37,970 bases of DNA from a virus, in the IMG/VR virus record IMGVR_UViG_3300044701_001169, positions 1-37,970 of that record, one strand, 5' to 3'. The position numbers and the translations under genes were made by a program. This document shows, piece by piece, positions 27,294 to 35,760 of this stretch; the stretch's first letter is position 1, and each line of letters begins with the position of its first letter. A model generated the notes under the pieces. It searched no databases, was not told the DNA's origin, and was given only the letters and a program-made list of their open reading frames with translations.

Positions 27294-27956
27294 ATGTCCA
27301 CAACATTTAAACCCTTTGGTCTGAAGCCGGTGTATCATCCAAGTGGTCTTGATCGTGCTGTTCCATTCGTTGGAACCAACACTTTCGTCACTGGTACTAC
27401 ATTTACAGCTCCTTACTCTTTGAGTGCTGGCGAAACTTTTTACCAGTACCAACCAGTAAGTCTTACCGCTTCGGGTCAATTGACCATTGCAAACCAAACC
27501 GCTGCCTCTGGCACCGTATATGGCGTATTTGACGGTGTAGAATATACAACCGCTGAAGGCCGTCGTACTGTTGGCAAGTCTGCATCTAAGGCAACTTTAG
27601 ACGCAGCTACTCAAATCGTATTTTGGATCTTCGCAGACCCATCACTCGTTTATGAGGCTCAAGTAAACGGTTCAGCAACTACCGCCTCTATCGGTCGTCA
27701 GTACAACTTTGATACAACCACAGGTTCAAGAGTAACCGACGGTTATACCATTGGTACAGGTGGCGCAGGCTTCTCCACCACAGCATTGTTGGCAACTCCT
27801 GTTGCTACCACTGTTCAAGGACAAGTTCGCGTAGTAGGTCTAGGCCGTGAAGTAGCTTATCCAACAGGCGAATTAAACGCTTGGGGTGACACTTACACGA
27901 TTGTTCAGGTCCAAATCGCTAACAACACGTTTGTAGCGCCTAAGGTCTCGATTTAA
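27294..27956 (+). CDS. Probable capsid decoration/head protein (220 aa)
   Basis: MSTTFKPFGLKPVYHPSGLD start; beta-rich with many Thr/Gly/Val and segments such as VFWIFADPSLVYEAQVNGSA and IGRQYNFDTTTGSRVTDGYT. Found immediately before the major capsid protein and with a strong ribosome site (AAAGGAAA), so probably abundant. The fold resembles head-decoration proteins, but this is inferred from context. Confidence 0.65.
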   Translation: MSTTFKPFGLKPVYHPSGLDRAVPFVGTNTFVTGTTFTAPYSLSAGETFYQYQPVSLTASGQLTIANQTAASGTVYGVFDGVEYTTAEGRRTVGKSASKATLDAATQIVFWIFADPSLVYEAQVNGSATTASIGRQYNFDTTTGSRVTDGYTIGTGGAGFSTTALLATPVATTVQGQVRVVGLGREVAYPTGELNAWGDTYTIVQVQIANNTFVAPKVSI

Positions 27957-27978
27957 TTAACAACGAAAGGAACTAAAC

Positions 27979-28896
27979 ATGGCAACCCCAATGCGTAGTA
28001 CAGACTTTCGTGCGGTAGTCGAGCCGATTATCAACGAAGTCTTTGATGGCGTTTATGAACAACGCGCTGACGAGTGGAAGGGATTTGTAGAGCAGATCCA
28101 AGGTATTCCACGTAATTATCACGAAGAAGTAATGCTGTTCGGTATGAATGCCGCACCTGCGATGCCTGACGGAACTCCTGTCAGCTATGACCAGGGCGGT
28201 ACTCTGTACATCACACGTTTCATCTATCAAATCTATGGCTTGGCATATGCCTTGACCAAGGTATTGATGGAAGACGGTGATCACATCCGTATCGGCAGCA
28301 CCTTCGCCAAGCACTTAGCTCAGTCTATGATTGAGACCAAAGAGACATTGTGCGCTAACTTATTAAACTTTGCATTCACAGCCGGCTATGTTGGCGGTGA
28401 TGGCGTAACTTTAGTAAACACAGCCCACCCTGTAGCTAACGGTCTGACATACAGCAACCAGTTAAGCACTGCTGCTAGCTTGTCACAGACTTCTGTTGAG
28501 CAGATCCTCATTCAGATCCGCAGCGCTATTGACAACAATGGTAAGCGTATTCGTTTGAAGGCAGAGCAGTTAGTAGTTCCACCAGCACTTGAGTTCCAGG
28601 CAGAGGTAATCCTCAAGTCTGTCCTCCGTTCTGGTACTGCTGACAACGATCTCAACCCAATCAAGTCCACTGGAATGCTTCCAAAGGGTACACACGTTGT
28701 AACCCGTTTGAGCTCTTCCAAGGCATGGTGGGTACAGACCGATGCTGAGAATGGTCTCATGCTCGTAATGCGTCGTCCAATGGAGAAATCCATGGAAGGT
28801 GACTTCGAGACTGATTCTATGCGCTACAAAGCCACCGAGCGTTATGCTACCGGCTGGCACGATGCACGTAACATCTACGGTACTGCAGGCGTTTAA
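27979..28896 (+). CDS. Major capsid protein (HK97 fold, Mu gpT-like)
   Basis: 305 aa. Starts MATPMRSTDFRAVVEPIINE; GGTLYITRFIYQIYGLAYAL (about 73-92), NLLNFAFTAGYVGGDGVTLV and LVVPPALEFQAEVILKSVLR (about 198-217) are typical of Mu-type major head proteins. Forms the icosahedral shell. Strong ribosome site (GAAAGGA); followed directly by an intrinsic terminator, as expected for a highly expressed gene ending an operon. Confidence 0.88.
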   Translation: MATPMRSTDFRAVVEPIINEVFDGVYEQRADEWKGFVEQIQGIPRNYHEEVMLFGMNAAPAMPDGTPVSYDQGGTLYITRFIYQIYGLAYALTKVLMEDGDHIRIGSTFAKHLAQSMIETKETLCANLLNFAFTAGYVGGDGVTLVNTAHPVANGLTYSNQLSTAASLSQTSVEQILIQIRSAIDNNGKRIRLKAEQLVVPPALEFQAEVILKSVLRSGTADNDLNPIKSTGMLPKGTHVVTRLSSSKAWWVQTDAENGLMLVMRRPMEKSMEGDFETDSMRYKATERYATGWHDARNIYGTAGV

Positions 28897-28915
28897 TCAG
28901 CACCCCAGTAGTCCT

Positions 28916-28945
28916 AAAAGCCACCCCACAAGGGTGGCTTTTTTA
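28916..28945 (+). terminator. Rho-independent terminator after the capsid gene
   Basis: AAGCCACCC (28918-28926), 5-nt loop CACAA, GGGTGGCTT (28932-28940) and a T6 run (28939-28944). Textbook intrinsic terminator 20 nt after the capsid stop codon, separating the head operon from the next promoter. Confidence 0.92.
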
Positions 28946-28950
28946 CTATT

Positions 28951-28983
28951 TAGGGCGGTTTTTCTGTTTAATTTGCATTAGTA
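28951..28983 (+). promoter_or_regulatory. Phage-type promoter with both boxes (best copy)
   Basis: TAGGGCGG (28951-28958), 13-nt gap, TTTGCATTAGTA (28972-28983). It directly follows the terminator, so it must restart transcription for the structural/fibre block. This is the clearest evidence that the boxes are a promoter. Confidence 0.82.
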
Positions 28984-29079
28984 GTTATAGGAAGATTAAT
29001 CCCATTCTGACCACCGTAACTTCCCGGTGAGACGACTCAGAGACAGCTTGGGATACCCACTGAGATAAGGAATCAAATA
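28984..29079 (+). promoter_or_regulatory. Structured 5' leader before the 153-aa virion protein
   Basis: The 96-nt leader can form CACCG/CGGTG (29012-29016 with 29025-29029), CTCAG/CTGAG (29036-29040 with 29060-29064) enclosing GGG-ATA-CCC (29050-29058), and possibly ATTC/GAAT closing the whole. It has no ATG until 29080 and a GATAAGGA ribosome site at its end. It may stabilise the mRNA or control translation; no known riboswitch or ribozyme motif is recognised. Confidence 0.5.
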
Positions 29080-29541
29080 ATGTCTAGCACATTTACAGTA
29101 CCAATGCGTTTAAATACGCGTCAAACCACCAGCAACGACGGCACAACTTCTGCCGACACAACTGGCGCATCACAAATTTCCAAACAAGTAGCTATTGTTG
29201 CCGGAGCTGCAGCAACCGCTGTAATCCCCCCTGGCTCTATCATTCACTCCATTGACGGCTACCTAAACGTAGTTGGCGCAGCCTCACGCGCAGTTAGCTT
29301 GACCGTTAACGGCGTAACAACTGCCGTTGGTACATTGACAACTACTGCATTAGGCAAAGTAGCAGTTAGTTTCACTGCATCTGCCGCCGTAGCTAACCTA
29401 TTGGCTAACGTTGGTGGCTATGACTGCACAGTTACTTTAGCATCCGAGGCAGCTTCTGCCGGCGTATTGTCTATTCAGTACACAGGTCGCAACGCTGATG
29501 GCACAATTACTCCATACGGTTCTGGTTATACTAATAACTAA
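29080..29541 (+). CDS. Small beta-rich virion protein (153 aa)
   Basis: Thr/Ala/Val-rich: VAGAAATAVIPPGSIIHSID, then SLTVNGVTTAVGTLTTTALG and VTLASEAASAGVLSIQYTGR. Resembles small head or head-fibre proteins expressed after the capsid gene. First gene after its own promoter and leader, hence likely abundant. Exact role not known. Confidence 0.68.
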   Translation: MSSTFTVPMRLNTRQTTSNDGTTSADTTGASQISKQVAIVAGAAATAVIPPGSIIHSIDGYLNVVGAASRAVSLTVNGVTTAVGTLTTTALGKVAVSFTASAAVANLLANVGGYDCTVTLASEAASAGVLSIQYTGRNADGTITPYGSGYTNN

Positions 29542-29544
29542 TTA

Positions 29545-29577
29545 AGACGGCGGGGAAACCCGCCTCTTTCACCGTCT
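29545..29577 (+). promoter_or_regulatory. Intercistronic hairpin with GAAA tetraloop
   Basis: GGCGGG-GAAA-CCCGCC (29549-29564), 6-bp stem capped by a GNRA tetraloop and followed by TCTTT; an alternative outer pairing AGACGG (29545-29550) with CCGTCT (29572-29577) competes with it. It lies between two virion genes with AGGAG just after it: a weak terminator or mRNA-stabilising hairpin that could lower downstream expression. Confidence 0.6.
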
Positions 29578-29587
29578 AGGAGAAATT

Positions 29588-29896
29588 ATGAGACAGCAAG
29601 TAGTATCCCAAACCGATGTAGGTTCCAGCGCTATTATCCCAATGAATTTGGATTCAACTCCATTTAACGTTGGTTTTGGTGTTGTAATCTCTGGCGGCCC
29701 AACATATACCGTTCAGCACACATTTGACAACCCTTGGACAACCGCAAGCCCAGTATGGTTTGATCACCCAACAATTGCTGGCGAAATTGCCAATGCAGAC
29801 GGCAACTACGCATTCCCAGTCGCCGCAATTAAAGTTGTAATTACAGCGGGTACAGGTACAGCCACACTAACTGTAATTCAAGCCGGTATCGCCTAA
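29588..29896 (+). CDS. Minor virion protein (102 aa)
   Basis: Starts MRQQVVSQTDVGSSAIIPMN; TYTVQHTFDNPWTTASPVWF and GNYAFPVAAIKVVITAGTGT are a conserved pattern in small phage structural proteins of head/tail-fibre modules. Beta-sandwich-like. AGGAG ribosome site. Confidence 0.74.
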   Translation: MRQQVVSQTDVGSSAIIPMNLDSTPFNVGFGVVISGGPTYTVQHTFDNPWTTASPVWFDHPTIAGEIANADGNYAFPVAAIKVVITAGTGTATLTVIQAGIA

Positions 29897-29897
29897 T

Positions 29898-30140
29898 ATG
29901 CCATACGTTGGGTTTTCTGGCGTAGCAAATCAAGCAAACACCACCGACGGGTTTGCCCTCGGTGTCGGCGCTCAAAATAATCCAGCCGCGGTAAATGAGT
30001 TTGGATTAGATGTTGGGGACGGCGGCGTTGTAGATTTATACCACAACGGCGCACCAGTTGTTACAAGTTACATATTAATGGAAAACTCGGGCTACGTGCT
30101 TGAGCAAAATGATTTTAAAATTCAATTAGAGGTAGGCTAA
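29898..30140 (+). CDS. Hypothetical virion-module protein (80 aa)
   Basis: MPYVGFSGVANQANTTDGFA start, Gly/Asn/Val-rich, beta. One nt after the previous stop. Unrecognised. Confidence 0.66.
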   Translation: MPYVGFSGVANQANTTDGFALGVGAQNNPAAVNEFGLDVGDGGVVDLYHNGAPVVTSYILMENSGYVLEQNDFKIQLEVG

Positions 30141-30141
30141 C

Positions 30142-30741
30142 ATGGCTGACACAAAAATATCGGCAATGCCGAGCGCAACAACGCCTTTAACTGGTGCTGA
30201 ATTAGTTCCATTAGTTCAAAGTGGTGTTAACGTACAAACCCCAATATCCACATATAATGACTTTGTCCGTGATAGTTATTTTAATCACGGCGCGTTTAGT
30301 AGCGACGCAGACCAAACTGGCAGCATCACCGCCGGCACTGCAATGACATTTACATCCACGGATATTACTGGCGGGGTTACATTAGCAAGCGGTAGTCAAT
30401 TGACTGTGCCCGTAACTGGGGACTATAACGTTCAGTTTAGCGCGCAATTTGAAAACGTAGAAAATACGCAAGAAATAGTAACCATTTGGTTTCGCATTAA
30501 CGGCGTAGACGTACCAAAATCTGCAACTAACGTAACAATTCCGGCCCGTAAAAGCGCCGGCATTTTTGGATATGGTGTAGCCTCTTGGAATATTTTTCTT
30601 AGTATGACAGCCGGTCAGTACGTTGAAATTATGTGGTTGCCAACGGTTGCTACGTTAACTTTACAACACCTTCCAGCGGGTACAACACCTGCATATCCTG
30701 CAATTCCATCTGTAATTGCAACGGTTAACCAAGTAAGCTAA
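30142..30741 (+). CDS. Structural protein with C1q/TNF-like C-terminal domain (199 aa)
   Basis: N-terminus DTKISAMPSATTPLTGAELV is the common phage fibre-module lead (TKISALP..T.LTG.E..P.VQ.G). From about residue 75 a jelly-roll domain: VTGDYNVQFSAQFENVENTQ, IWFRINGVDVPKSAT and MTAGQYVEIMWLPTVATLTL, ending in ATVNQVS. Trimeric beta domains of this type form fibre tips or head fibres. Confidence 0.74.
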   Translation: MADTKISAMPSATTPLTGAELVPLVQSGVNVQTPISTYNDFVRDSYFNHGAFSSDADQTGSITAGTAMTFTSTDITGGVTLASGSQLTVPVTGDYNVQFSAQFENVENTQEIVTIWFRINGVDVPKSATNVTIPARKSAGIFGYGVASWNIFLSMTAGQYVEIMWLPTVATLTLQHLPAGTTPAYPAIPSVIATVNQVS

Positions 30742-30742
30742 T

Positions 30743-31090
30743 ATGCCAGTTTACCTTGACACTCGAGGTAACAGCGTACTATCGGTGGCGATATGTGATC
30801 GCTGCAGCAGAAAATTTGCATACACAGATTTAATGCCTGACCCTAACTTTCCGGGCATGCGCGTGTGTGCGGAAGATAAAGACAACTACGACCCCTGGAG
30901 ATTACCAGCGCGTCAGACAGAAAATATTGCGTTGCGTTTCCCACGCCCAGATGTATCTGTGGCAACGGGGCCGGTTGGGGGTCAGCAGTTAGTTACCCAG
31001 GGTAACCCAAATAACAGTACGCAGTACGATAGCTTTTTTATTGATGGCACACCACCAAATGCTGGCGAGTCTGGCGATATAAAAACATAA
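30743..31090 (+). CDS. Conserved phage protein with N-terminal CxxC zinc motif (115 aa)
   Basis: VAICDRCSRKFAYTDLMPDP (about 15-34) then FPGMRVCAEDKDNYDPWRLP and RQTENIALRFPRPD, a recognisable phage family with a C..C...C zinc-binding site next to tail genes. Its role is unknown; possibly a minor tail or fibre-attachment protein. Confidence 0.76.
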   Translation: MPVYLDTRGNSVLSVAICDRCSRKFAYTDLMPDPNFPGMRVCAEDKDNYDPWRLPARQTENIALRFPRPDVSVATGPVGGQQLVTQGNPNNSTQYDSFFIDGTPPNAGESGDIKT

Positions 31091-31100
31091 AGAGACATAA

Positions 31101-32552
31101 ATGGCAGACCGTTCAATAACACAACTACAAGTAGCGGGACCGTTAACAGGTAACGAGCTAACTGTTGTTGTCCAAAACGGAGTTACTAAACAGACTCAGT
31201 TACAAGATATTTCCAATCTTGGCGGTCCTACCGGCCCAACAGGCCCACAAGGACCTCAAGGCCCAACAGGCCCTACCGGTTCGCAAGGCCCAACAGGTTC
31301 GCAAGGACCTACGGGTCCAACAGGATGGACTGGTCCCCAAGGACCTACCGGCCCTACTGGCGATACCGGTCCACTAGGACCCACTGGCTGGACTGGCCCA
31401 ACAGGCGATACAGGACCAACTGGTCCGACAGGTGATACTGGACCACAGGGAGTAATAGGTGACACGGGACCGCAGGGACCGCAAGGAATACAAGGACCCA
31501 CTGGGCCAATAGGTCCCGTAGGACCAACTGGTGACACCGGACCGATTGGTCCGACAGGCGACACTGGACCGATAGGCCCAACAGGTCCACAGGGCATACA
31601 GGGCCCCACGGGTCCACAAGGAATCCAAGGCCCCACTGGTGATACTGGACCACTAGGACCAACTGGACCACAGGGGATACAGGGACCAACTGGCCCAACT
31701 GGTGACATTGGCCCGACAGGTCCGCAAGGTATACAAGGCGCCACCGGACCGACAGGGCCACAAGGTTCATCGTCTAGTCTGTTTTTGTACATGGCAAACA
31801 CCACAATAACAAGTGGTGACCCGACCGCCGGATTTATTATCTGGAATAATGCCACACAAACCAGTGCAACACAGATTAATGTTCATCATTTAACTGATAA
31901 TAATATTGACATCGATATTTTCCTAGCGACGCTAGTAAATACCGAGGTCATTACAATCCAAGATCAAACCGTTAGTGGAAACTTTCAGACTTGGACAATT
32001 AACGGCACGCCAACCAACGTTAACCCCAACACAATTAATAGCTACTGGACAGTTCCGGTAACATTAACAGCATCGGGTGGTACTGGTACAACAAATTTTG
32101 CAAACAACTTGCCATTGTTCTTGGCAATTGTTAGTGGCGCGCAAGGTCCTACTGGACCACAGGGTCCTACAGGCGACACCGGACCACAGGGCCCAACTGG
32201 TTGGACTGGCCCGCAAGGAATACAAGGACCCACAGGTCCTACAGGATGGACTGGTCCGCAAGGCATTCAGGGACCGACTGGTCCGACAGGTGACACCGGA
32301 CCCCAAGGCCCAACCGGTCCGACAGGATGGACTGGACCAATTGGCCCAACCGGCCCAACTGGTGACACAGGACCTACGACATACCCAGCCGCTGGCGTGG
32401 CAGTATCTACCGGCACGGCGTGGGGTGCGTCATTAGTGGCAGCAAGTGCTAACACCGCAAGCGCGCTGGTACAGCGCGATACCAACGGTGACTTTAGTGC
32501 TGGTACAATAACCGCAACGGCATACATTGGAGTGAGTGGCGGTACATTTTAA
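31101..32552 (+). CDS. Collagen-like fibre protein
   Basis: 483 aa. N-terminal [20 protein letters not shown] lead, then about 175 residues of Gly-X-Y repeats ([12 protein letters not shown] type; residues 42-215), a 130-residue globular spacer starting [17 protein letters not shown], a second collagen stretch (about 350-427) and a short end. Collagen repeats form a trimeric rod. Thr-rich X-Y positions could be glycosylated, and a glycosyltransferase gene follows directly. Repetitive DNA here creates long open frames on the other strand, which are not genes. Confidence 0.88.
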   Translation: MADRSITQLQVAGPLTGNELTVVVQNGVTKQTQLQDISNLGGPTGPTGPQGPQGPTGPTGSQGPTGSQGPTGPTGWTGPQGPTGPTGDTGPLGPTGWTGPTGDTGPTGPTGDTGPQGVIGDTGPQGPQGIQGPTGPIGPVGPTGDTGPIGPTGDTGPIGPTGPQGIQGPTGPQGIQGPTGDTGPLGPTGPQGIQGPTGPTGDIGPTGPQGIQGATGPTGPQGSSSSLFLYMANTTITSGDPTAGFIIWNNATQTSATQINVHHLTDNNIDIDIFLATLVNTEVITIQDQTVSGNFQTWTINGTPTNVNPNTINSYWTVPVTLTASGGTGTTNFANNLPLFLAIVSGAQGPTGPQGPTGDTGPQGPTGWTGPQGIQGPTGPTGWTGPQGIQGPTGPTGDTGPQGPTGPTGWTGPIGPTGPTGDTGPTTYPAAGVAVSTGTAWGASLVAASANTASALVQRDTNGDFSAGTITATAYIGVSGGTF

Positions 32553-32565
32553 TTAGGGGTAGCAC

Positions 32566-33609
32566 ATGAAAATCGCCGTATATGCGATTAGCAAAAATGA
32601 AGAGCAGTTTGTAAAGACATTCTGCGAGTCCAGTAAGTTAGCGGATTATATTATGATCGCCGACACTGGTTCTACGGATAGTACGGTCGAGGAGGCTAAA
32701 AAGTATGGGGCTGTTGTTCATAGCATTTGCATTTCTCCTTGGCGCTTCGATCATGCTCGGAATGCCGCTTTGGCGCTACTTCCCGCAGACATCGATGTCT
32801 GCATATCGCTAGACCTAGACGAGCAGTTAGAGCCAGGCTGGCGTGAAGAATTAGAGCGTCTCTGGACACCAGAGACCACCCGACTCAGTTATAAGTTTGA
32901 CTGGGGGCACGGTAAAGTGTTTTACAGTACGAAGGTACACACCCGCAAGGGTTACCACTGGCACCATCCGTGCCACGAGTACATTAGGCCAGACCATCGG
33001 ACCAAGGAAGTGTTTGCGTATAGTGAGATGTTGATGATTACGCACCACCCCGACGAGACAAAGTCAAGGGGTCAGTACTTAGATCTGCTGGAGATGTCGG
33101 TCAAGGAAGACCCAAGCTGTCCACGTAATGCGTTTTATTACGCCAGGGAGTTAACGTACTACCAGCGTTGGAATGAGGCAATTGTGGCACTGCAAAAGTA
33201 TTTGGCTATGCCAGAGGCGACGTGGAACAACGAACGAGCCTACGCATTTAGGTTAATCGGTAACTGCTACGATAACTTAGGACATGACGGCATAGGTTGG
33301 TACCGCAGGGCAGTCTCAGAAGACGCGGGCGTGCGTGAGACGTGGTGTGAGTTAGCACAGGCGTGCTACAGAAAAGGATTATGGGAGGAGTGTTACGGCG
33401 CGGCATGTAACGCACTCAGGCTGACAGAGTGTACCTACACGTACACAATTGACGCAAACAACTGGAAGGCAAGGCCGCACGATCTTGCGGCAATCGCAGC
33501 CTACAGGTTAGGATTTAAAGAAGAAGCAATTAGGCACGGCACCAACGCATTACAATTTGAACCCAATGACGAAAGATTACTAAAAAATCTTGAGTATTAT
33601 AAGGAATAG
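32566..33609 (+). CDS. Family 2 glycosyltransferase with C-terminal TPR-like repeats
   Basis: 347 aa. GT-A fold start KIAVYAISKNEEQFVKTFCE, MIADTGSTDSTVEEAKKYGA (nucleotide-sugar binding) and ISLDLDEQLEPGWREELERL, where DLDE supplies the DxD metal site (about 84-88). Residues from about 185 form helical repeats (WNEAIVALQKYLAMPEATWN and similar). It could transfer sugars to a virion protein such as the collagen-like fibre immediately upstream, or to host surface glycans. Membrane segments are absent, so a cytoplasmic enzyme. Confidence 0.85.
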   Translation: MKIAVYAISKNEEQFVKTFCESSKLADYIMIADTGSTDSTVEEAKKYGAVVHSICISPWRFDHARNAALALLPADIDVCISLDLDEQLEPGWREELERLWTPETTRLSYKFDWGHGKVFYSTKVHTRKGYHWHHPCHEYIRPDHRTKEVFAYSEMLMITHHPDETKSRGQYLDLLEMSVKEDPSCPRNAFYYARELTYYQRWNEAIVALQKYLAMPEATWNNERAYAFRLIGNCYDNLGHDGIGWYRRAVSEDAGVRETWCELAQACYRKGLWEECYGAACNALRLTECTYTYTIDANNWKARPHDLAAIAAYRLGFKEEAIRHGTNALQFEPNDERLLKNLEYYKE

Positions 33610-33611
33610 AT

Positions 33612-33818
33612 ATGGCACAGGCAGGTTTTACACCAATTAGTTTATACTACAGCAGCACGGCAAGTACACAGCCAACAACTGGAAACTTGGTGTTGGGTGA
33701 ACTCGGATTAAACATTGCCGATGGCGTAGCTTACTTTAAAAACGCGGCGGGTTCAAGCATCGTGCAGTTAAATGACCCCGCTGGAACCGCCGTAGCAATG
33801 GCAATCGCATTAGGATAA
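33612..33818 (+). CDS. Small fibre-module protein (68 aa)
   Basis: MAQAGFTPISLYYSSTASTQ then PTTGNLVLGELGLNIADGVA, the recurrent N-terminal attachment motif (G.TP..LYYS.T....PT...L..GELA.N..DG) of phage tail-fibre proteins, here as a stand-alone unit. Two nt after the glycosyltransferase stop. Confidence 0.72.
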   Translation: MAQAGFTPISLYYSSTASTQPTTGNLVLGELGLNIADGVAYFKNAAGSSIVQLNDPAGTAVAMAIALG

Positions 33819-33827
33819 GGAAAAGAA

Positions 33828-34154
33828 ATGGCAAATACATTTACAAGTTACGTTAACAAGAACGTTGGCACTTCTGCCGCCACGGTAGTGACGGTTGGCG
33901 CAAGCACACAGACCACCATCATTGGTTTGTCGTTTGCAAACACCACGACATCACCAATCACCGCCAGCGCGTACATCACACGTTCTGCGGTAGACTACTA
34001 CCTCATCAAAGACGCAGTAGTTCCCGTCGGCAGCTCTCTGGTGGTTGTCGGTGGCGATCAAAAGACGGTAATGATCACCAGCGATGCGCTCAAGGTGATT
34101 ACATCTGCCGCGTCGTCTGCCGACGTTATCACTTCTGTATTGAACATTACCTAA
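33828..34154 (+). CDS. Small beta-rich virion protein (108 aa)
   Basis: MANTFTSYVNKNVGTSAATV, with ATTIIGLSFAN-like TTIIGLSFANTTTSPITASA and VVPVGSSLVVVGGDQKTVMI. Matches small phage structural proteins of beta-sandwich type near fibre genes. Exact role unknown. Confidence 0.7.
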   Translation: MANTFTSYVNKNVGTSAATVVTVGASTQTTIIGLSFANTTTSPITASAYITRSAVDYYLIKDAVVPVGSSLVVVGGDQKTVMITSDALKVITSAASSADVITSVLNIT

Positions 34155-34164
34155 GAGGCTAACA

Positions 34165-35532
34165 ATGTCCTACATAGGCTCAACACCAACCACCCAGAGT
34201 TTTATCTCTGGTACTGACTACTTCAATGGCACAGGCGCCCAGACTGCGTTTACCTTATCCCGCACGGTAGCCTCTGTTAATGACATTGAAGCCGTAGTCA
34301 ACAACGTAGTCCAGCAACCTAACGATGCGTATACCATCAGCGGTACGACTATTACATTTACCTCTGCTCCATCAAGCGGAACCAATAACGTCTACGTGCG
34401 TTACCTCAGCACCACGACTCAGGCAATTACGCCAAGTCAGGGAACGGTTAGCTGGAGTACTTTAGATAGCAATGTTCAGGGTGATTTGGGTATTAGCTTT
34501 AAGAACCGCATCATAAATTCCAACATGGCTATTGACCAAAGGTATGGTGGAACTGCTACAGCTAACACCATTAGTGGCTACACACTTGATAGATGGAACG
34601 CTGTTCAAACAACAACTGGCAAATTAATTGTTCAACAAAACGCTGGCTCAGTAACTCCACCAGCGGGGTTTACTAATTATTTAGGTGTAACTTCGCAATC
34701 AGCTTATTCAATAGGTGCTGGTGATTTTTATGCCGTTCTTCAAAGTATTGAAGGTTATAATTTAGCAGACCTAAATTGGGGAACTGCAAATGCCAAGACT
34801 GTAACCCTATCATTTTGGGTGCGTAGCTCTTTAACAGGAACTTTTGGTTTATGCCTTAATAACGGTGGAACAAGAAGCTATCCATTTACTTACACAATTT
34901 CATCTGCAAATACTTGGGAACAAAAGTCAATTACTGTTGCTGGCGACCAAAGCGGAACATGGAACGCTACAAACGGTACTGGTGTTCAAATATGGTTTGG
35001 TCTTGGTGTGGGCTCTACAAACGCTGGTCCAGTAGGTGCGTGGGCTAGTGCAAATTATGTTGGAGTTTCAAGTGCAGTTAGCGTAGTCGGCACTAACGGA
35101 GCCACCTTCTACCTCACAGGCGTACAACTCGAAGTAGGCACACAGGCAACGACCTTCACAACAGCGGGCGGTTCATACGGTGCTGAATTGGCTTTGTGTC
35201 AGAGGTATTATGTTAAGTATTCAAGTAGCGGAGCACAAAACCAAGCATTTTTAATTGGTGTGGTTTCTGCTTCAACATCTGGTGTTATATGTTCAACAAA
35301 TTTTGGAAACCCTATGCGAGCATCGCCAACAGCTAGTTATAGCGGCTCATCAACATTACGAATTTATGATGGCTCCGTAGTACCAGCTGTTACCAGCATA
35401 GGTGGTTCTTCTTCATCAACAACAGGGGCAATGGATTTTACCGCTTCTGCTGGCGGTTTAACTACTGGTCGAGCTGCTTTAATTATTCCTAATGGAACTC
35501 CATGCTATGTTGATTTTTCTGCGGAGCTATAA
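34165..35532 (+). CDS. Tail fibre/receptor-binding protein 1 (455 aa)
   Basis: Residues 1-95 are a beta attachment domain (MSYIGSTPTTQSFISGTDYF, TAFTLSRTVASVNDIEAVVN) shared with the fibre at 36512. Residues 112-125 KNRIINSNMAIDQRYGG begin a second module shared with the fragment at 37855. A carbohydrate-binding-like jelly roll follows (VTLSFWVRSSLTGTFGLCLN, FYLTGVQLEVGTQATTF), ending in a C-terminal domain. The central and C-terminal DNA is more AT-rich than the N-terminal part, consistent with domain exchange. Confidence 0.82.
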   Translation: MSYIGSTPTTQSFISGTDYFNGTGAQTAFTLSRTVASVNDIEAVVNNVVQQPNDAYTISGTTITFTSAPSSGTNNVYVRYLSTTTQAITPSQGTVSWSTLDSNVQGDLGISFKNRIINSNMAIDQRYGGTATANTISGYTLDRWNAVQTTTGKLIVQQNAGSVTPPAGFTNYLGVTSQSAYSIGAGDFYAVLQSIEGYNLADLNWGTANAKTVTLSFWVRSSLTGTFGLCLNNGGTRSYPFTYTISSANTWEQKSITVAGDQSGTWNATNGTGVQIWFGLGVGSTNAGPVGAWASANYVGVSSAVSVVGTNGATFYLTGVQLEVGTQATTFTTAGGSYGAELALCQRYYVKYSSSGAQNQAFLIGVVSASTSGVICSTNFGNPMRASPTASYSGSSTLRIYDGSVVPAVTSIGGSSSSTTGAMDFTASAGGLTTGRAALIIPNGTPCYVDFSAEL

Positions 35533-35760
35533 ATGATAAATTATAAATTGGGTACACCAAAAGCACTTGATTTTAATCAGATCAATCATGTCATTAAAAC
35601 TGAAAATGGCAAACAATATTCTATCCCATTCGACCCCGCCAACACCGACTACGCTAACTTCAAGACCGCCATCCTCGAAGACAAGGCGCAGTTGGAGGAT
35701 GCAGACGGCAATACCATGACCGCAGAACAGGCAAAAGACTTTATTAAGGAGTTACCATAA
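35533..35760 (+). CDS. Small fibre-partner protein, possible tail-fibre chaperone (75 aa)
   Basis: MINYKLGTPKALDFNQINHV then IPFDPANTDYANFKTAILED and a helical end (TMTAEQAKDFIKELP). Directly follows the fibre stop codon and overlaps the next fibre ATG. IP.DP.N.DY..F is typical of small proteins encoded after fibres in phages; a fibre-assembly role is inferred. Confidence 0.62.
   Translation: MINYKLGTPKALDFNQINHVIKTENGKQYSIPFDPANTDYANFKTAILEDKAQLEDADGNTMTAEQAKDFIKELP

Noticed and set aside
31256-31855. Long open frames antisense to the collagen-like fibre (also near 32042-32527)
   Set aside because: They are the reverse translation of Gly-X-Y repeats (GPVGPV-type), a composition artefact with no ribosome site or promoter.
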